From Propionibacterium sp. oral taxon 192 str. F0372 (GTDB lineage Bacteria; Actinomycetota; Actinomycetes; Propionibacteriales; Propionibacteriaceae): DNA of 64,000 nucleotides. This document shows, piece after piece, positions 43,863 through 53,571 of the stretch. The number at the start of each line of letters is the position of its first letter. Position 1 is the stretch's first letter. Position numbers and translations under genes: made by a program. Under the pieces are notes generated by a model. That model was not told where the DNA came from. It was given only the letters and a program-made list of their open reading frames with translations, and ran no database searches. The DNA lies in contig NZ_KE340297.1 of the NCBI RefSeq assembly GCF_000413315.1, forward strand, positions 2,116,581 to 2,180,580, written 5' to 3'.

Positions 43863-44351
43863 ATGAGCGTCAAGGAAAATTTCGGGCGGTGGGTTAACAC
43901 TCGCAGTTCAGTGGATCGCCGGGCGCTGCAGAAGAGCATTGTGCGTGATCCCAGGTTCACCAGAGAGTTGGCATGGCAGTCGCGGGCCGAGCAGCTGCTG
44001 GCCGACGATCGGTGGGATGAGGTGATCCGCTTGGTGGAATTCCACATGCCCGGCGCCTTCCTGTCGCCCGTTGCCCACCGGCTGCTCGCCATAGCTCGGG
44101 AAGAGATCTATGACTCCAAGGGGGCTAGAGCCGAATGGGATCTGGTTCACTTATCATTGATCGCCATCGATGAATCTGGGAATGGGAATTATGCGAAGCC
44201 ATGGCAAGTGTTTCATGTCGCCGACGAGTATGCCTTGCTCAGCTGGAAAGAACTGACCCCTGAGGCCCAGCGCTGTATCCTGACGAAAGATGGAATCGTC
44301 GATGTGATCACCTGCACCGACGGCTCCGAGAGGTGGTTCCGGCTCATATGA
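43863..44351 (+). CDS. DUF4919-like protein, candidate immunity protein
   Basis: A 162 aa cytoplasmic protein. The C-terminal ~65 residues (SGNGNYAKPWQVFHVADEYA, LLSWKELTPEAQRCILTKDG, IVDVITCTDGSERWFRL) resemble the DUF4919 pattern by memory of the motif. The N-terminal part is helical, with a WDEVIRLVEFHMPGAFLSPVAHRLLAIAREE repeat-like stretch in two blocks. It lies directly after the HExxH gene and overlaps the next gene (ATGA), which is where an immunity gene would sit. Composition returns to high GC here, unlike the effector. The role is inference. Confidence 0.55.
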   Translation: MSVKENFGRWVNTRSSVDRRALQKSIVRDPRFTRELAWQSRAEQLLADDRWDEVIRLVEFHMPGAFLSPVAHRLLAIAREEIYDSKGARAEWDLVHLSLIAIDESGNGNYAKPWQVFHVADEYALLSWKELTPEAQRCILTKDGIVDVITCTDGSERWFRLI

Positions 44352-44914
44352 ATCTTTCCAAGGTGATCACCGATCTGGAAAGCACCGAGATCCAGGGGTT
44401 CTTCGCCCGGATGTGTGCGAGACGGCTGGAGGTACTCCACCTGCCCAGAGATCTATCGCACCAGGACCCCGACGCATTCCAGAAAACCTTGCGCACTCTG
44501 CTATCGCGATTACTTGCTCGGCATTCCGCCGATCTAATGGCAAACATGCATGATGAGCTTCTCAAGGACGAGCCCAAGGAGATTACTGATTTCCTGGAGG
44601 CCCAACTGGCCAAGTGCAATCCCGATGCTGTCGTTCACCGAGAGGATTGGCGATTCCCCGACAGGGCAGACGGACGCGACCAGACTCGACTGGTACACGT
44701 CGCGCTGCGCAACAAAACCGTGGAGACAGTTGAGGTAGCCGGCTGCTTCGACAGGGGAGGCCGCTGGGTGGGCAATGCCATTATGCAAGCCCTCAACCAA
44801 GCACTGGAACGTCGGGAGAGCGACGTCAAGCACCTGTTTGAACGCTATCCGGTGGCTCCGGTTACCCCCGCCGATCGAGAAGAACTCCTTGAACGCATCC
44901 GAGCACTTCGCTGA
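44348..44914 (+). CDS. Hypothetical protein, last gene of the HExxH cassette
   Basis: A 188 aa protein I do not recognise. It is charged and helical in the first half (LSKVITDLESTEIQGFF, then RLEVLHLPRDLSHQDPDAF). The second half may form an alpha/beta fold (TRLVHVALRNKTVETVEVAGCFDRGG). No membrane segment or signal is visible. ATG 44348 overlaps the previous stop (ATGA), so the two are co-translated and may act together as adaptor, immunity or chaperone proteins. Confidence 0.55.
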   Translation: MNLSKVITDLESTEIQGFFARMCARRLEVLHLPRDLSHQDPDAFQKTLRTLLSRLLARHSADLMANMHDELLKDEPKEITDFLEAQLAKCNPDAVVHREDWRFPDRADGRDQTRLVHVALRNKTVETVEVAGCFDRGGRWVGNAIMQALNQALERRESDVKHLFERYPVAPVTPADREELLERIRALR

Positions 44915-45031
44915 GGTAGTCCGGGGAACCTGATCGAACGACGGAAAGCATTGAGAACACAGCGGTCGTCTGCGCGGTCGTGGTTCTCCCCCGGTAACAC
45001 CTTCGGTCCAAGATCTTTGCCGCACCTCGGT

Positions 45032-45037
45032 TAAAAT
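45032..45037 (+). promoter_or_regulatory. Likely -10 box of a leaderless rarA transcript
   Basis: TAAAAT ends 7 bases before GTG 45044, so transcription would start at about the start codon. The GGAG next to the GTG touches it and cannot serve as a Shine-Dalgarno site. Confidence 0.45.
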
Positions 45038-45043
45038 TGTGGA

Positions 45044-46411
45044 GTGAGCGATCTGTTCGGAAACCCCGACAACACCGACGTCCAGCCCGACGGGGTGCTG
45101 AGCGGGTCGGAGCACGCCAATGTTCCTCTGGCTGTGCGGATGCGCCCCCGCACGATCGACGAGATCGTCGGCCAACACCATCTGCTAGCCGCGGGATCCC
45201 CCCTGCGTCGGCTCGCCGAGGGAACCGCGGCCATGTCGGTTTTCCTCTGGGGCCCACCTGGGGTGGGCAAGACAACCATCGCGGCAGTGGTCTCACGCCA
45301 GACCAACCGGCGATTCGTCGAGATCTCCGCAGTCACCTCCGGGGTCAAGGAGGTACGCACCCAACTCGAGACCGCCAAGAGGGAACTAGCTCGAGGAACC
45401 TACACGGTGCTGTTCGTCGACGAGGTACACCGGTTCAACAAGGCCCAACAAGACGTGCTGCTGCCCGCCGTGGAGAACCGGCTGGTGACCCTCATCGCGG
45501 CCACCACCGAGAACCCGTCCTTCTCGGTCATCTCCCCGCTGCTGTCCAGATCGCTGCTGCTCACCCTGAAACCACTCACTGACGATGACCTGTCGTTGCT
45601 GGTGGACCGTGCCCTGGACGAGGAACGTGGCCTGGGAGGGCGGTTCAGTCTCGCCCCCGAGGCCCGGGCGGGAATGCTAGCCATGGCCCAGGGCGATGCC
45701 CGTCGCGTGCTCACCTACCTTGAGGAAGCCGCCAGGGGAGCCGAGGCCCGTGGGATACAACTCATCGACCTGGCCATCCTGGAACAATCCGTTGACCGGG
45801 CAGCGGTGCGCTATGACGCGGACGGCGACCAGCACTACGACGTCATCTCCGCCTTCATCAAATCCATCCGCGGCTCCGACGTCGACGCGGCCCTGCACTG
45901 GTTGGCCCGGATGATCGAAGCGGGGGAGGACCCTCGGTTCATCGCTCGACGGTTGGTGATCTCCGCATCCGAGGACATTGGAATGGCCGCCCCCACCGTG
46001 TTGCAGACCTGCGTGGCCGCGGCCCAGGCCGTCCAACTGATCGGGATGCCGGAAGCCGTACTCAATCTCGCACATGCCACCATCGCGGCAGCCACCGCAC
46101 CGAAATCCAACGCGGTGACCATGGCAATCAGTGCTGCCAGGAGCGATGTGGTGAACGGGCACATCGGGAACGTCCCGCTCCACCTGCGCGATGGGCACTA
46201 CGCTATGGCGAAGGACCTGGGCCACGCGGTCGATTACAAATACCCACACGACTTCGAGCACAGCATCGTCGCCCAGCAGTACCTGCCCGACGAACTGCGC
46301 GGACGCCAGTACTACCGCCCGACACACAACGGTAATGAGGCCCAGATCGCCGAACGCGTGGCGGCAGTGCGCCAGATCCTGGGCGATCTCTCGGCATCCT
46401 CACAGCAGTAG
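45044..46411 (+). CDS. rarA: Replication-associated recombination protein A (RarA/MgsA AAA+ ATPase)
   Basis: RarA (455 aa) is an AAA+ ATPase of the clamp-loader branch that acts at stalled replication forks. It has the N-terminal block [21 protein letters not shown], Walker [10 protein letters not shown] (near residue 68), Walker [17 protein letters not shown] and sensor [17 protein letters not shown] in part. The C-terminal MgsA oligomerisation domain ([23 protein letters not shown]) ends with [16 protein letters not shown] 45044 directly follows a -10 box, suggesting leaderless translation. In many bacteria it lies near alaS, as here. Confidence 0.96.
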   Translation: MSDLFGNPDNTDVQPDGVLSGSEHANVPLAVRMRPRTIDEIVGQHHLLAAGSPLRRLAEGTAAMSVFLWGPPGVGKTTIAAVVSRQTNRRFVEISAVTSGVKEVRTQLETAKRELARGTYTVLFVDEVHRFNKAQQDVLLPAVENRLVTLIAATTENPSFSVISPLLSRSLLLTLKPLTDDDLSLLVDRALDEERGLGGRFSLAPEARAGMLAMAQGDARRVLTYLEEAARGAEARGIQLIDLAILEQSVDRAAVRYDADGDQHYDVISAFIKSIRGSDVDAALHWLARMIEAGEDPRFIARRLVISASEDIGMAAPTVLQTCVAAAQAVQLIGMPEAVLNLAHATIAAATAPKSNAVTMAISAARSDVVNGHIGNVPLHLRDGHYAMAKDLGHAVDYKYPHDFEHSIVAQQYLPDELRGRQYYRPTHNGNEAQIAERVAAVRQILGDLSASSQQ

Positions 46412-46430
46412 AGGAAAGGGCCCGTTCGAG

Positions 46431-47420
46431 TCACTCCTTCGGTGCCAGTGCCCCCAGATCCGCAGCGAGTTTGTTGTCCTTGCGCATCCCAGCGACGATT
46501 CCCTTCATCGCACGCGGGGCAACCACCGCCCCGCGCCGGGCCTTCACTTCACCCCTGGCGATCTGTCGCAACCGCAACCGCTGGGCATCGAGATACACCC
46601 CCAACAGCATCGCGATGTTGACCAACCAGATGAGCCACAAGGCGATGATGATCCCACCGAGGGTGCCATAGGTGGCATCATAAGAGCCGAAACCCGAGGC
46701 GTAGAAACCAAAGCCTGAGGCCGCTGCAAGCGCAACCAGGACAGCGAGCACCGAACCTGGTGTGATGAACCGGAACTTGCCCAGTTCGGCGTTAGGGCAG
46801 AAGTGGTAAAGCATTGCCACCATCCCCATGACGATCACCATTACCACCGGCCATTTCACGATGCTCCAGACCGTCAGCGCGGTGTTCCCGGCGCCCAGGC
46901 GTGCACCGAGCCAGTGCAGCACCTCCCCGGAAAGCGTGACTAGGCCCACGAGAATCGCGAAGCCGACCAGAACCACCGCGGTGAGTCCGAACTGTGTTGC
47001 CTTCAGCCGGACGGTGCCCCGGCCCTCCTCGACGTCGTAGACTCGGTTGGCGGCTCGGCTGAACGCCGCCACATAGCCGGAGGCTGACCACATAGCTACC
47101 AGTAGGCCGACCACCAGGCCAAGGCCGGCACCGGTTGAGTCGAAAAAGGTCGTGACCATGTTTGTCACCACACGGGCCGTGCCGGGATCGGTGATGGATT
47201 GTTGCAGCAGTTGCGACAGCTCGGGCACCAGGGTTCTGCCGAGCCTGGAAAGTTTGAGAAGCGACACAACGCACAACAATGCTGGGAACACCGCGAGTAC
47301 CGAGTAATAGGTGAGACCTGCCGCGATATCTGTTGCCTGGTTGGCATTGAACCGGTTGAGTGTAGATCGAGCCAAGAGGATGGCCCGGTGGCGCCGGGAG
47401 CCACAGCGAGGAACGTTCAC
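46431..47420 (-). CDS. yihY: YihY/BrkB-family membrane protein
   Basis: A ~329 aa integral membrane protein with six membrane segments, of the YihY (once called RNase BN) family. The signature NQATDIAAGLTYYSVLAVFPALLCVVSLL, in part, and VGLLVAMWSASGYVAAFSRAANRVYDVEE, in part, are characteristic. The C-terminal tail is basic and cytoplasmic. The function is unsettled. The true start is uncertain; GTG 47420 (protein beginning MNVPRCGSRRHRAILLARS) gives a normal length and avoids overlap with alaS, but lacks a clear ribosome-binding site. Confidence 0.88.
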   Translation of the reverse strand: MNVPRCGSRRHRAILLARSTLNRFNANQATDIAAGLTYYSVLAVFPALLCVVSLLKLSRLGRTLVPELSQLLQQSITDPGTARVVTNMVTTFFDSTGAGLGLVVGLLVAMWSASGYVAAFSRAANRVYDVEEGRGTVRLKATQFGLTAVVLVGFAILVGLVTLSGEVLHWLGARLGAGNTALTVWSIVKWPVVMVIVMGMVAMLYHFCPNAELGKFRFITPGSVLAVLVALAAASGFGFYASGFGSYDATYGTLGGIIIALWLIWLVNIAMLLGVYLDAQRLRLRQIARGEVKARRGAVVAPRAMKGIVAGMRKDNKLAADLGALAPKE

Positions 47421-47443
47421 CGCATCCACGCTACAGGACGAGG

Positions 47444-47449
47444 TAGTAT
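47444..47449 (+). promoter_or_regulatory. Likely -10 box of alaS
   Basis: TAGTAT ends 7 bases before GTG 47457, again the spacing expected for a leaderless transcript. This favours GTG 47457 over ATG 47466 as the start of alaS. Confidence 0.4.
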
Positions 47450-47456
47450 CCGCTGG

Positions 47457-50144
47457 GTGACTGACATGCTGAAGGCTGCTGAGATCGGGCGTCGTTTCAT
47501 CGACTTCTTCGCCGCCCATGATCACACCGTCGTGCCGAGCGCATCCCTGCTCCTCAACGACCCCACCCTACTGTTCGTGAATGCCGGCATGGTTCCCTTC
47601 AAGAACGATTTCCTCGACGTGGCGGCATCCCCCTACAAGAGGGCGGTGTCGCTGCAGAAATGTGTGCGAACCCTCGACATCGACGATGTTGGCAAGACCA
47701 CCCGGCACGGCACCTTCTTTCAGATGCTCGGCAATTTCGCCTTCGGCGACTACTTCAAAAAGGAAGCCATCGAATGGGCTTGGCAACTGGTTACTAACTC
47801 CCAGGTCGATGGTGGCTTCGGGTTCGACCCAGCAAAGATATGGGTCACTATCCTGGGACCCGGGCTGCACCCCGACCTGCCCGATGGCGACGTCGAGGCG
47901 CGTAGGCACTGGCTGTCGGTTGGTGTCCCCGCGGATCACATCCAGCCCCGCGGCCTGAAAGATAACTACTGGTCGATGGGAGTGCCCGGCCCCGGCGGGC
48001 CCTGCTCGGAGATATACATCGACCGCGGACCGGAATTTGGTCCCGACGGTGGCCCCGACGTCGATGAGGACCGCTTCCTGGAGATCTGGAACCTCGTGTT
48101 CCAGCAGGAGGATCTTTCCGCGGTGCGGGCCAAAGACGATTTCGATGTCGCCGGGGCGTTGCCCACCAAGAACATCGACACCGGTGCAGGTCTTGAACGC
48201 ATCGCCTACCTGCTGCAGGGTGTAGCGAACATGTATGAGATCGACGATGTCTTCCCGGTGATCGCTCACGCGGCCGAACTCACCGGCAAGCGTTACGGCG
48301 CCGATCCCAGCGATGACATCCGTTTCCGGGTCGTCGCGGATCACGTCCGTTCCGGCCTGATGCTGATGAACGACGGGATCACCCCCGGTAATGAGGCCCG
48401 CGGCTATGTGTTGCGTCGGTTGCTGCGCCGCGCGGTGCGCTCCATGCGTTTGCTCGGTCATGATGCAGCCTCCTTGGTGGAATTGCTGGATGTGTCGCGT
48501 CAGGTGATGTCGGTCTCCTACCCGGAGATAGACGAGCAGTGGCCACGGATCGCAGACGTCGCAGCCGCCGAGGAACAGTCGTTTACCCGGACCCTGTCTC
48601 AGGGCACATCGCTATTCGATACCGCGGCCCGGCAGACCAAAACCTCGGGCTCTAGGGTGCTTAGCGGCGAGAAGGCCTTCCAACTGCATGACACCTACGG
48701 TTTCCCGATCGACCTAACCCTGGAGATGGCCGCTGATCAAGGTCTCGAGGTTGATCTGGAGGCCTTCCGGAGTTTGATGGCCGAGCAACGCCAGCGGGCC
48801 AAGGCTGATGCCCAGGCCAGGAAGGGTGGGCTGATCGATCTGGAGCCTTATCACGTGCTCAGGTCGGCGGGGGAGACCCCCTTCGTCGGTTTCGACGACC
48901 TGGAACTGGAGACCAGGGTCATCGGTCTGGTGGTCGACGGTCAATCGGTCAGTGTTGCCCATGACCGGCAGAGCGCCGAGATTGTCCTGGCCGCTACACC
49001 TTTCTACGCTGAGATGGGTGGACAGGCTGCTGATAAGGGAGTCCTGGTGAGTCCGGCAGCCGAGTTGAAGGTTCTCGACGTGCAACGACCGGTACCTGGC
49101 CTCATCGTGCACAAGGTAACGCTCACCGGTGAACTTGCCATTGGCGATCCGATCATCGCCCGGGTCGATGCCGCCAACCGTCTAGGAGCCGCCCAGGCCC
49201 ACACCGCGACCCACATCATCCACGCAGCGCTTCGCGAACTGGTCGGTCGCAACGCAACCCAGGCCGGTTCCTTCAACCGGCCCGGGTACCTACGGTTTGA
49301 CTTCGCGTCGACCAAAGCCCTGAGCGGTGAACTGAAGATTGAGATCGAACAGCGCGCCAACCAGGCCATCCGCGACGATTTAGTGGTGACCGACACCCAG
49401 ATGCCTCTGGAAGAAGCCAAGGCCATCGGAGCGATGGCCATGTTCGGTGAGAAATACCCACCGATCGTCCGCATGGTGGAGCTCGGCGGGCCTTGGAGCC
49501 GTGAACTGTGTGGTGGCACCCACGTCGCCAGCACCGCCCGGATCGGGATGCTCACCCTCCTGGGTGAACAATCCATTGGTTCGGGCACCCGACGTATTGA
49601 GGCCCTGGTATCGAGCGATGCGTTCAACCACATGGCTGCTGAACGGGCACTTGTCTCCCAACTCACCGGGTTGCTCAAGGTGAGTCCCGAACAACTTCCA
49701 GAAAGGGTGTCCTCGCTGGTCAACGACCTGAAAATGGCCAGCCGCACAATCGAGGAGATGCGTCTGGACGGTTTTCGCTCCGCCTTGGCTACCACTACCT
49801 GGCGAGAGGTCAACGGGGTAAGACTGCTGGCCAGGGTCTTGGACGGGGCTCAAGCCTCTGATCTGCGCAGCTTGGCCACCGACGCCCGCCAGAGCTGCGG
49901 TAACCAACCAGGTGTGGTCGTTCTCATCGCCAAAGGCGATAAACCCTCAGTCATCGTGACCACCAACCAACAGGCCCGCGACCGCGGTATTCGCGCGGGC
50001 GAGATCGTCGGCGTGGCGGCCGGTGTGCTCGGTGGCAGGGGCGGCGGCAAAGATGACATGGCCCAGGGTGGCGGAACCGATCCGACGCTGGCCGCTGCTG
50101 CACTTGAGGCAGCGCTACAGGCTGTGGAGAGTCGCATTGAATGA
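47457..50144 (+). CDS. alaS: Alanyl-tRNA synthetase
   Basis: AlaRS (895 aa from GTG 47457, or 892 from ATG 47466). The catalytic core begins EIGRRFIDFFAAHDHTVVPSASLL, with LLFVNAGMVPFK, FFQMLGNFAFGDYFKKEAI and the class II motif 3 region GAGLERIAYLLQGV. The editing domain has the zinc-type motifs HTATHIIHAALR and CGGTHV. The C-Ala end includes GGRGGGKDDMAQGGG. The longer open frame upstream runs into the divergent gene and is not real. The stop overlaps the ruvX start region. Confidence 0.97.
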   Translation: MTDMLKAAEIGRRFIDFFAAHDHTVVPSASLLLNDPTLLFVNAGMVPFKNDFLDVAASPYKRAVSLQKCVRTLDIDDVGKTTRHGTFFQMLGNFAFGDYFKKEAIEWAWQLVTNSQVDGGFGFDPAKIWVTILGPGLHPDLPDGDVEARRHWLSVGVPADHIQPRGLKDNYWSMGVPGPGGPCSEIYIDRGPEFGPDGGPDVDEDRFLEIWNLVFQQEDLSAVRAKDDFDVAGALPTKNIDTGAGLERIAYLLQGVANMYEIDDVFPVIAHAAELTGKRYGADPSDDIRFRVVADHVRSGLMLMNDGITPGNEARGYVLRRLLRRAVRSMRLLGHDAASLVELLDVSRQVMSVSYPEIDEQWPRIADVAAAEEQSFTRTLSQGTSLFDTAARQTKTSGSRVLSGEKAFQLHDTYGFPIDLTLEMAADQGLEVDLEAFRSLMAEQRQRAKADAQARKGGLIDLEPYHVLRSAGETPFVGFDDLELETRVIGLVVDGQSVSVAHDRQSAEIVLAATPFYAEMGGQAADKGVLVSPAAELKVLDVQRPVPGLIVHKVTLTGELAIGDPIIARVDAANRLGAAQAHTATHIIHAALRELVGRNATQAGSFNRPGYLRFDFASTKALSGELKIEIEQRANQAIRDDLVVTDTQMPLEEAKAIGAMAMFGEKYPPIVRMVELGGPWSRELCGGTHVASTARIGMLTLLGEQSIGSGTRRIEALVSSDAFNHMAAERALVSQLTGLLKVSPEQLPERVSSLVNDLKMASRTIEEMRLDGFRSALATTTWREVNGVRLLARVLDGAQASDLRSLATDARQSCGNQPGVVVLIAKGDKPSVIVTTNQQARDRGIRAGEIVGVAAGVLGGRGGGKDDMAQGGGTDPTLAAAALEAALQAVESRIE

Positions 50145-50616
50145 GTTCCAGCCCGGGGTGCGTATAGCGATTGACTGGGGAAAGACCAGGATCGGGGTGG
50201 CGGCTTGCGACAGTGAGGGACTGCTGGCTCGTCCGGTAGAGACCATTATCAACGGCCCAGCTGCCGTCGGCAGGATTGCCAAACTCGTCCGGGAGTTGGA
50301 TGCGGTTGAGGTGATCCTCGGTATGCCGATTGACCTGGCGGGACGACAGGGGATCGCTGCCGATGCAATGATGAAGGTGGCTGATCGGATTGGCTGTCGC
50401 ATCAAGGTACCGTTGCGGCTGCTTGATGAGAGGCTGACAACTGCAACGGCCCATCGGCAACTGGCAGCGGCTGGGCTTTCGGGCGTTGACCGGCGCGCCG
50501 TAATCGACCAGGCAGCTGCTGTTGCCATTCTTGAACAGGCCCTCGACATTGAGCGCGGCACAGGCGCTCCGGCGGGGGTCGGGTGGACACGGTCCCGAAC
50601 CGTTGAGGAAGGATGA
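50137..50616 (+). CDS. ruvX: Holliday junction resolvase-like RNase (YqgF/RuvX)
   Basis: A 159 aa RNase H-like fold protein involved in pre-16S rRNA processing in E. coli and proposed as a resolvase. VRIAIDWGKTRIGVAACD carries the first catalytic Asp. VILGMPIDLAG, RLLDERLTTATAHRQL and IDQAAAVAILEQALD complete the family pattern. I chose TTG 50137, with GGAGAG 6 bases upstream and an 8-base overlap with alaS; GTG 50158 is an alternative. It lies between alaS and mltG, the usual place. Confidence 0.94.
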   Translation: MNEFQPGVRIAIDWGKTRIGVAACDSEGLLARPVETIINGPAAVGRIAKLVRELDAVEVILGMPIDLAGRQGIAADAMMKVADRIGCRIKVPLRLLDERLTTATAHRQLAAAGLSGVDRRAVIDQAAAVAILEQALDIERGTGAPAGVGWTRSRTVEEG

Positions 50617-50620
50617 CGCG

Positions 50621-51781
50621 ATGTCGCGGTTCCTTGAAGAACCAACTCCGGAGGAACCGGAGATCGTTGAGGAGGAGTTCCTCCTCGACCGGGTCGCCAA
50701 TGCTCCACGTCGGCATAAGCCCTCGTGGGGCAAGTCGCTGCTAGCTGTCCTGCTGTCTTTGGTGGTCGTGGTCGGCGGGGGATACCTCGTTTACTCCAAG
50801 GTGCACGGGTTCAAGTTCAGCTCAACTGCGGACTACCCGGGCCCCGGCGAACAGGACGTGACCGTCACGATTATCGCGGGCTCCACCATCTCACAGATCG
50901 CCGATACCTTGGTGGAAGCCGATGTTGTAGCCTCCTCTAAGGGCTTCGTACGGGTGGCCGAAGACAATCCGGCAGCAGCCTCCATCCAGGCCGGCAGCTA
51001 CGTGATGAAGACGAAGATGAAGTCCACCGATGCCTTGGGGCTGCTCGTCAGCCGCACGACGATGGTCTCCCACAACATCACCCTGCGAGAAGGGCTTCGC
51101 AACAGCGAGGTAGTGGCATCCTTAGCCGAGCAGAGCAGTTTAACTGCCGAGCAACTCAATGCTTCCCTGGCCGATCCCGCCGCGCTCGGCATCCCGGAGT
51201 GGGGCAAGGGCAATCCCGAGGGATTCCTGTTTCCCGAGACCTACACCTACGACAACAACACCACTTCCACCCAAATGCTGGCCAAGATGACTGCCCAGTT
51301 CGACAAGATCTCCACCTCGGTGGACTTCGTCAACCAGGCCAAGGCGCGTGGCATCGACCCCTACGATGCGTTGATCGTCGCGTCCATCATCGAAAAAGAA
51401 GTCAACAACCAAGTTTATGCCAACGATGTCGCCCAGGTGCTGTACAACCGGCTGGCCAAGGGAATGAAGCTGCAACTCGACTCAACGGTGATCTACGCGG
51501 TCAACTCGCCCGGAACCATCACCACCACCGACGAGGAACGGGCGAACGACTCTCCGTACAACACCTATGTGCACGAAGGGCTGCCTCCCGGACCGATATC
51601 GAATCCGGGCCAGTGGGCCCTGGCCGCTGCGGTCAATCCGACAAGTGGCGACTACCTCTACTTCGTTGCGGTGAATCCAGACACCGGGGAGACCAAATTC
51701 GCCAATGACTGGGCCGGGCACGAAGCCAATGTTGCGCTGTTCCAGCAGTGGTGCCAGTCCAACCCAGATCGTTGTTCCTGA
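50621..51781 (+). CDS. mltG: Endolytic murein transglycosylase
   Basis: MltG/YceG (386 aa) cuts nascent peptidoglycan strands and is anchored in the membrane. It has an acidic N-terminal cytoplasmic part (residues 1-36), one membrane segment (~38-58, SLLAVLLSLVVVVGGGYLVY), a LysM-like region and the YceG domain. The signatures PEGFLFPETYTYD, ASIIEKEVNN (catalytic Glu region), LQLDSTVIYAV, YNTYVHEGLPPGPISNPG and YFVAVNPDTGETKFA are all present. ATG 50621 has AGGAAGG upstream and follows ruvX directly. In relatives aroE often follows; here the aro genes begin with aroC. Confidence 0.95.
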   Translation: MSRFLEEPTPEEPEIVEEEFLLDRVANAPRRHKPSWGKSLLAVLLSLVVVVGGGYLVYSKVHGFKFSSTADYPGPGEQDVTVTIIAGSTISQIADTLVEADVVASSKGFVRVAEDNPAAASIQAGSYVMKTKMKSTDALGLLVSRTTMVSHNITLREGLRNSEVVASLAEQSSLTAEQLNASLADPAALGIPEWGKGNPEGFLFPETYTYDNNTTSTQMLAKMTAQFDKISTSVDFVNQAKARGIDPYDALIVASIIEKEVNNQVYANDVAQVLYNRLAKGMKLQLDSTVIYAVNSPGTITTTDEERANDSPYNTYVHEGLPPGPISNPGQWALAAAVNPTSGDYLYFVAVNPDTGETKFANDWAGHEANVALFQQWCQSNPDRCS

Positions 51782-51875
51782 ACTCTGCTGACACCTGCAC
51801 AGCCGCGATGATGAGGTCCTGACCATCAGGTGTACTTGAGCGCACCGCATGGGTGGTTCTGGGACAATGGTCAGC

Positions 51876-53072
51876 ATGCTGCGTTACCTCACAGCCGGTG
51901 AATCCCATGGAAGAGCCTTAGTTGCCACTATCGAGGGCATCCCCGCCCATGTGAAGATCTCGGCCTCGGACATCGCCGATGAACTGGCCCGGCGCCGCTT
52001 GGGGGCTGGGAGGGGTTCCCGGATGAAATTCGAGGCTGACGAGGTTACGGTGCTCACCGGGATACGACATGGCTCTACCCTCGGCTCACCGGTCGCCGTC
52101 ATGATCGGCAACACGGAATGGCCCAAATGGGAACAAGTGATGTCGCCCGACGAGGTCGCCCCTCAAACGCTGGGCTCCCTGGCCCGCAACGAACCACTCA
52201 CTCGGCCGCGGCCTGGACATGCCGACTTGGCCGGGATGCAGAAATACGATTTTGACGAGGCCCGCCCGATCCTGGAGCGTGCTTCCGCCAGAGAGACCGC
52301 TGCCCGAGTCGCCTTGGGAACTGTGGCGAAGAATTTTCTTGCCCAGGGCCTGGGAATCACCGTGCTGTCGCACGTGGTCCAACTCGGTGGCGTTGTGGCG
52401 AACCCGCACGGTTTCCCAACGATGGCCGACTTACCATTGATTGATGCTGATCCGGTGCGCTGCTTCGAGTCCGCAGCCTCTGAACGGATGCAGCAGGAGG
52501 TTGCCGACTGCCATGCCGCGGGGGATACCTTGGGTGGGGTTATCGAGGTGATCGCCTGGGGGTGCCCCCCGGGGCTCGGCTCACACACCCAGTGGGATCG
52601 CCGATTGGATGCCAAGCTCGCTGCCGCGTTGATGAGTATCCAGGCGATCAAGGGTGTGGAGGTTGGTGACGGCTTCGGTTTGGCCGGAGTCCGGGGATCT
52701 GCGGCCCATGACGAGATCATTCCCGGCCGCAACGGCATCGAACGTCTCACTCAGCATTGCGGAGGGACCGAAGGCGGCATGTCCACTGGTGAGGTCCTTC
52801 GGTTGCGTGCGGCGATGAAACCGATCGCGACGGTTCCCCGCGCTTTGCGCACCCTCGACACCACCACCGGTGAGCAGGCTGCGGCTCACCACCAGCGTTC
52901 CGATGTCTGCGCGGTCCCGGCAGCCGGGGTGGTTGCCGAGGCGATGGTCGCGTTGGTGCTCGCCGAAGCGACCCTCGAGAAATTTGGTGGGGATTCGCTG
53001 AACGAGGTTCGTCGCAACCATGCTGCCTACCTTTCGCGTGTCGCAGAGCGGGGGTTGTCGATCCATGACTGA
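51876..53072 (+). CDS. aroC: Chorismate synthase
   Basis: AroC (398 aa) makes chorismate from EPSP with reduced FMN. Family signatures [65 protein letters not shown] in part, and [10 protein letters not shown] with [20 protein letters not shown] are present. ATG 51876 gives the standard [12 protein letters not shown] start. There is no Shine-Dalgarno site, and GACAAT sits 7 bases upstream, so it may be leaderless. It overlaps aroK by 8 bases. Confidence 0.97.
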   Translation: MLRYLTAGESHGRALVATIEGIPAHVKISASDIADELARRRLGAGRGSRMKFEADEVTVLTGIRHGSTLGSPVAVMIGNTEWPKWEQVMSPDEVAPQTLGSLARNEPLTRPRPGHADLAGMQKYDFDEARPILERASARETAARVALGTVAKNFLAQGLGITVLSHVVQLGGVVANPHGFPTMADLPLIDADPVRCFESAASERMQQEVADCHAAGDTLGGVIEVIAWGCPPGLGSHTQWDRRLDAKLAAALMSIQAIKGVEVGDGFGLAGVRGSAAHDEIIPGRNGIERLTQHCGGTEGGMSTGEVLRLRAAMKPIATVPRALRTLDTTTGEQAAAHHQRSDVCAVPAAGVVAEAMVALVLAEATLEKFGGDSLNEVRRNHAAYLSRVAERGLSIHD

Positions 53073-53571
53073 ATCTGCCGTGGTGCTGGTCGGTCCGATG
53101 GGGGCCGGCAAGTCCACTGTCGGTGCCCTCGTTGCCAGGCGGCTCGGCCGGGATTTCATTGACGTCGACGCCCGGATTGTCGAGCAACAGGGCCGGGAGA
53201 TCTCCGAGATCTTCGCCACCGACGGGGAGCAGGAATTCCGGCGTCTGGAGTTGGAAGCCACCGGCCAGGCTCTGGCCGACTGTGGGGTTGTCGCCCTGGG
53301 CGGAGGCGCAGTGGTGACTCCACAGGTGCGTGAGGCACTCGGCGGACACCACGTCTTCTGGCTCACCACCTCGGTGGGCGAGGCCACCGCGAGGATGGGG
53401 CGGGATAGCGGCCGTCCACTGCTCGCCGGGAATGTGGCAGCAAACTGGACGCGTATCGCAACTCTGCGTGAGCCCCTGTACGCCGAGGTCGCCGACCACC
53501 GGATAAGCACTAGTGGACAGCACCCCGATCAAGTGGCGCGCACGATTTGTCAACTTCTGGAGGACATGTGA
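53065..53571 (+). CDS. aroK: Shikimate kinase
   Basis: AroK (168 aa). Walker [10 protein letters not shown] is at residues 10-18. [33 protein letters not shown] in part holds the shikimate-binding Asp (D35) and Arg. [14 protein letters not shown] and the lid region GRPLLAG are also typical. ATG 53065 lies inside the end of aroC; the longer frame is a shadow. The stop overlaps GTG of aroB. Confidence 0.96.
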   Translation: MTESAVVLVGPMGAGKSTVGALVARRLGRDFIDVDARIVEQQGREISEIFATDGEQEFRRLELEATGQALADCGVVALGGGAVVTPQVREALGGHHVFWLTTSVGEATARMGRDSGRPLLAGNVAANWTRIATLREPLYAEVADHRISTSGQHPDQVARTICQLLEDM

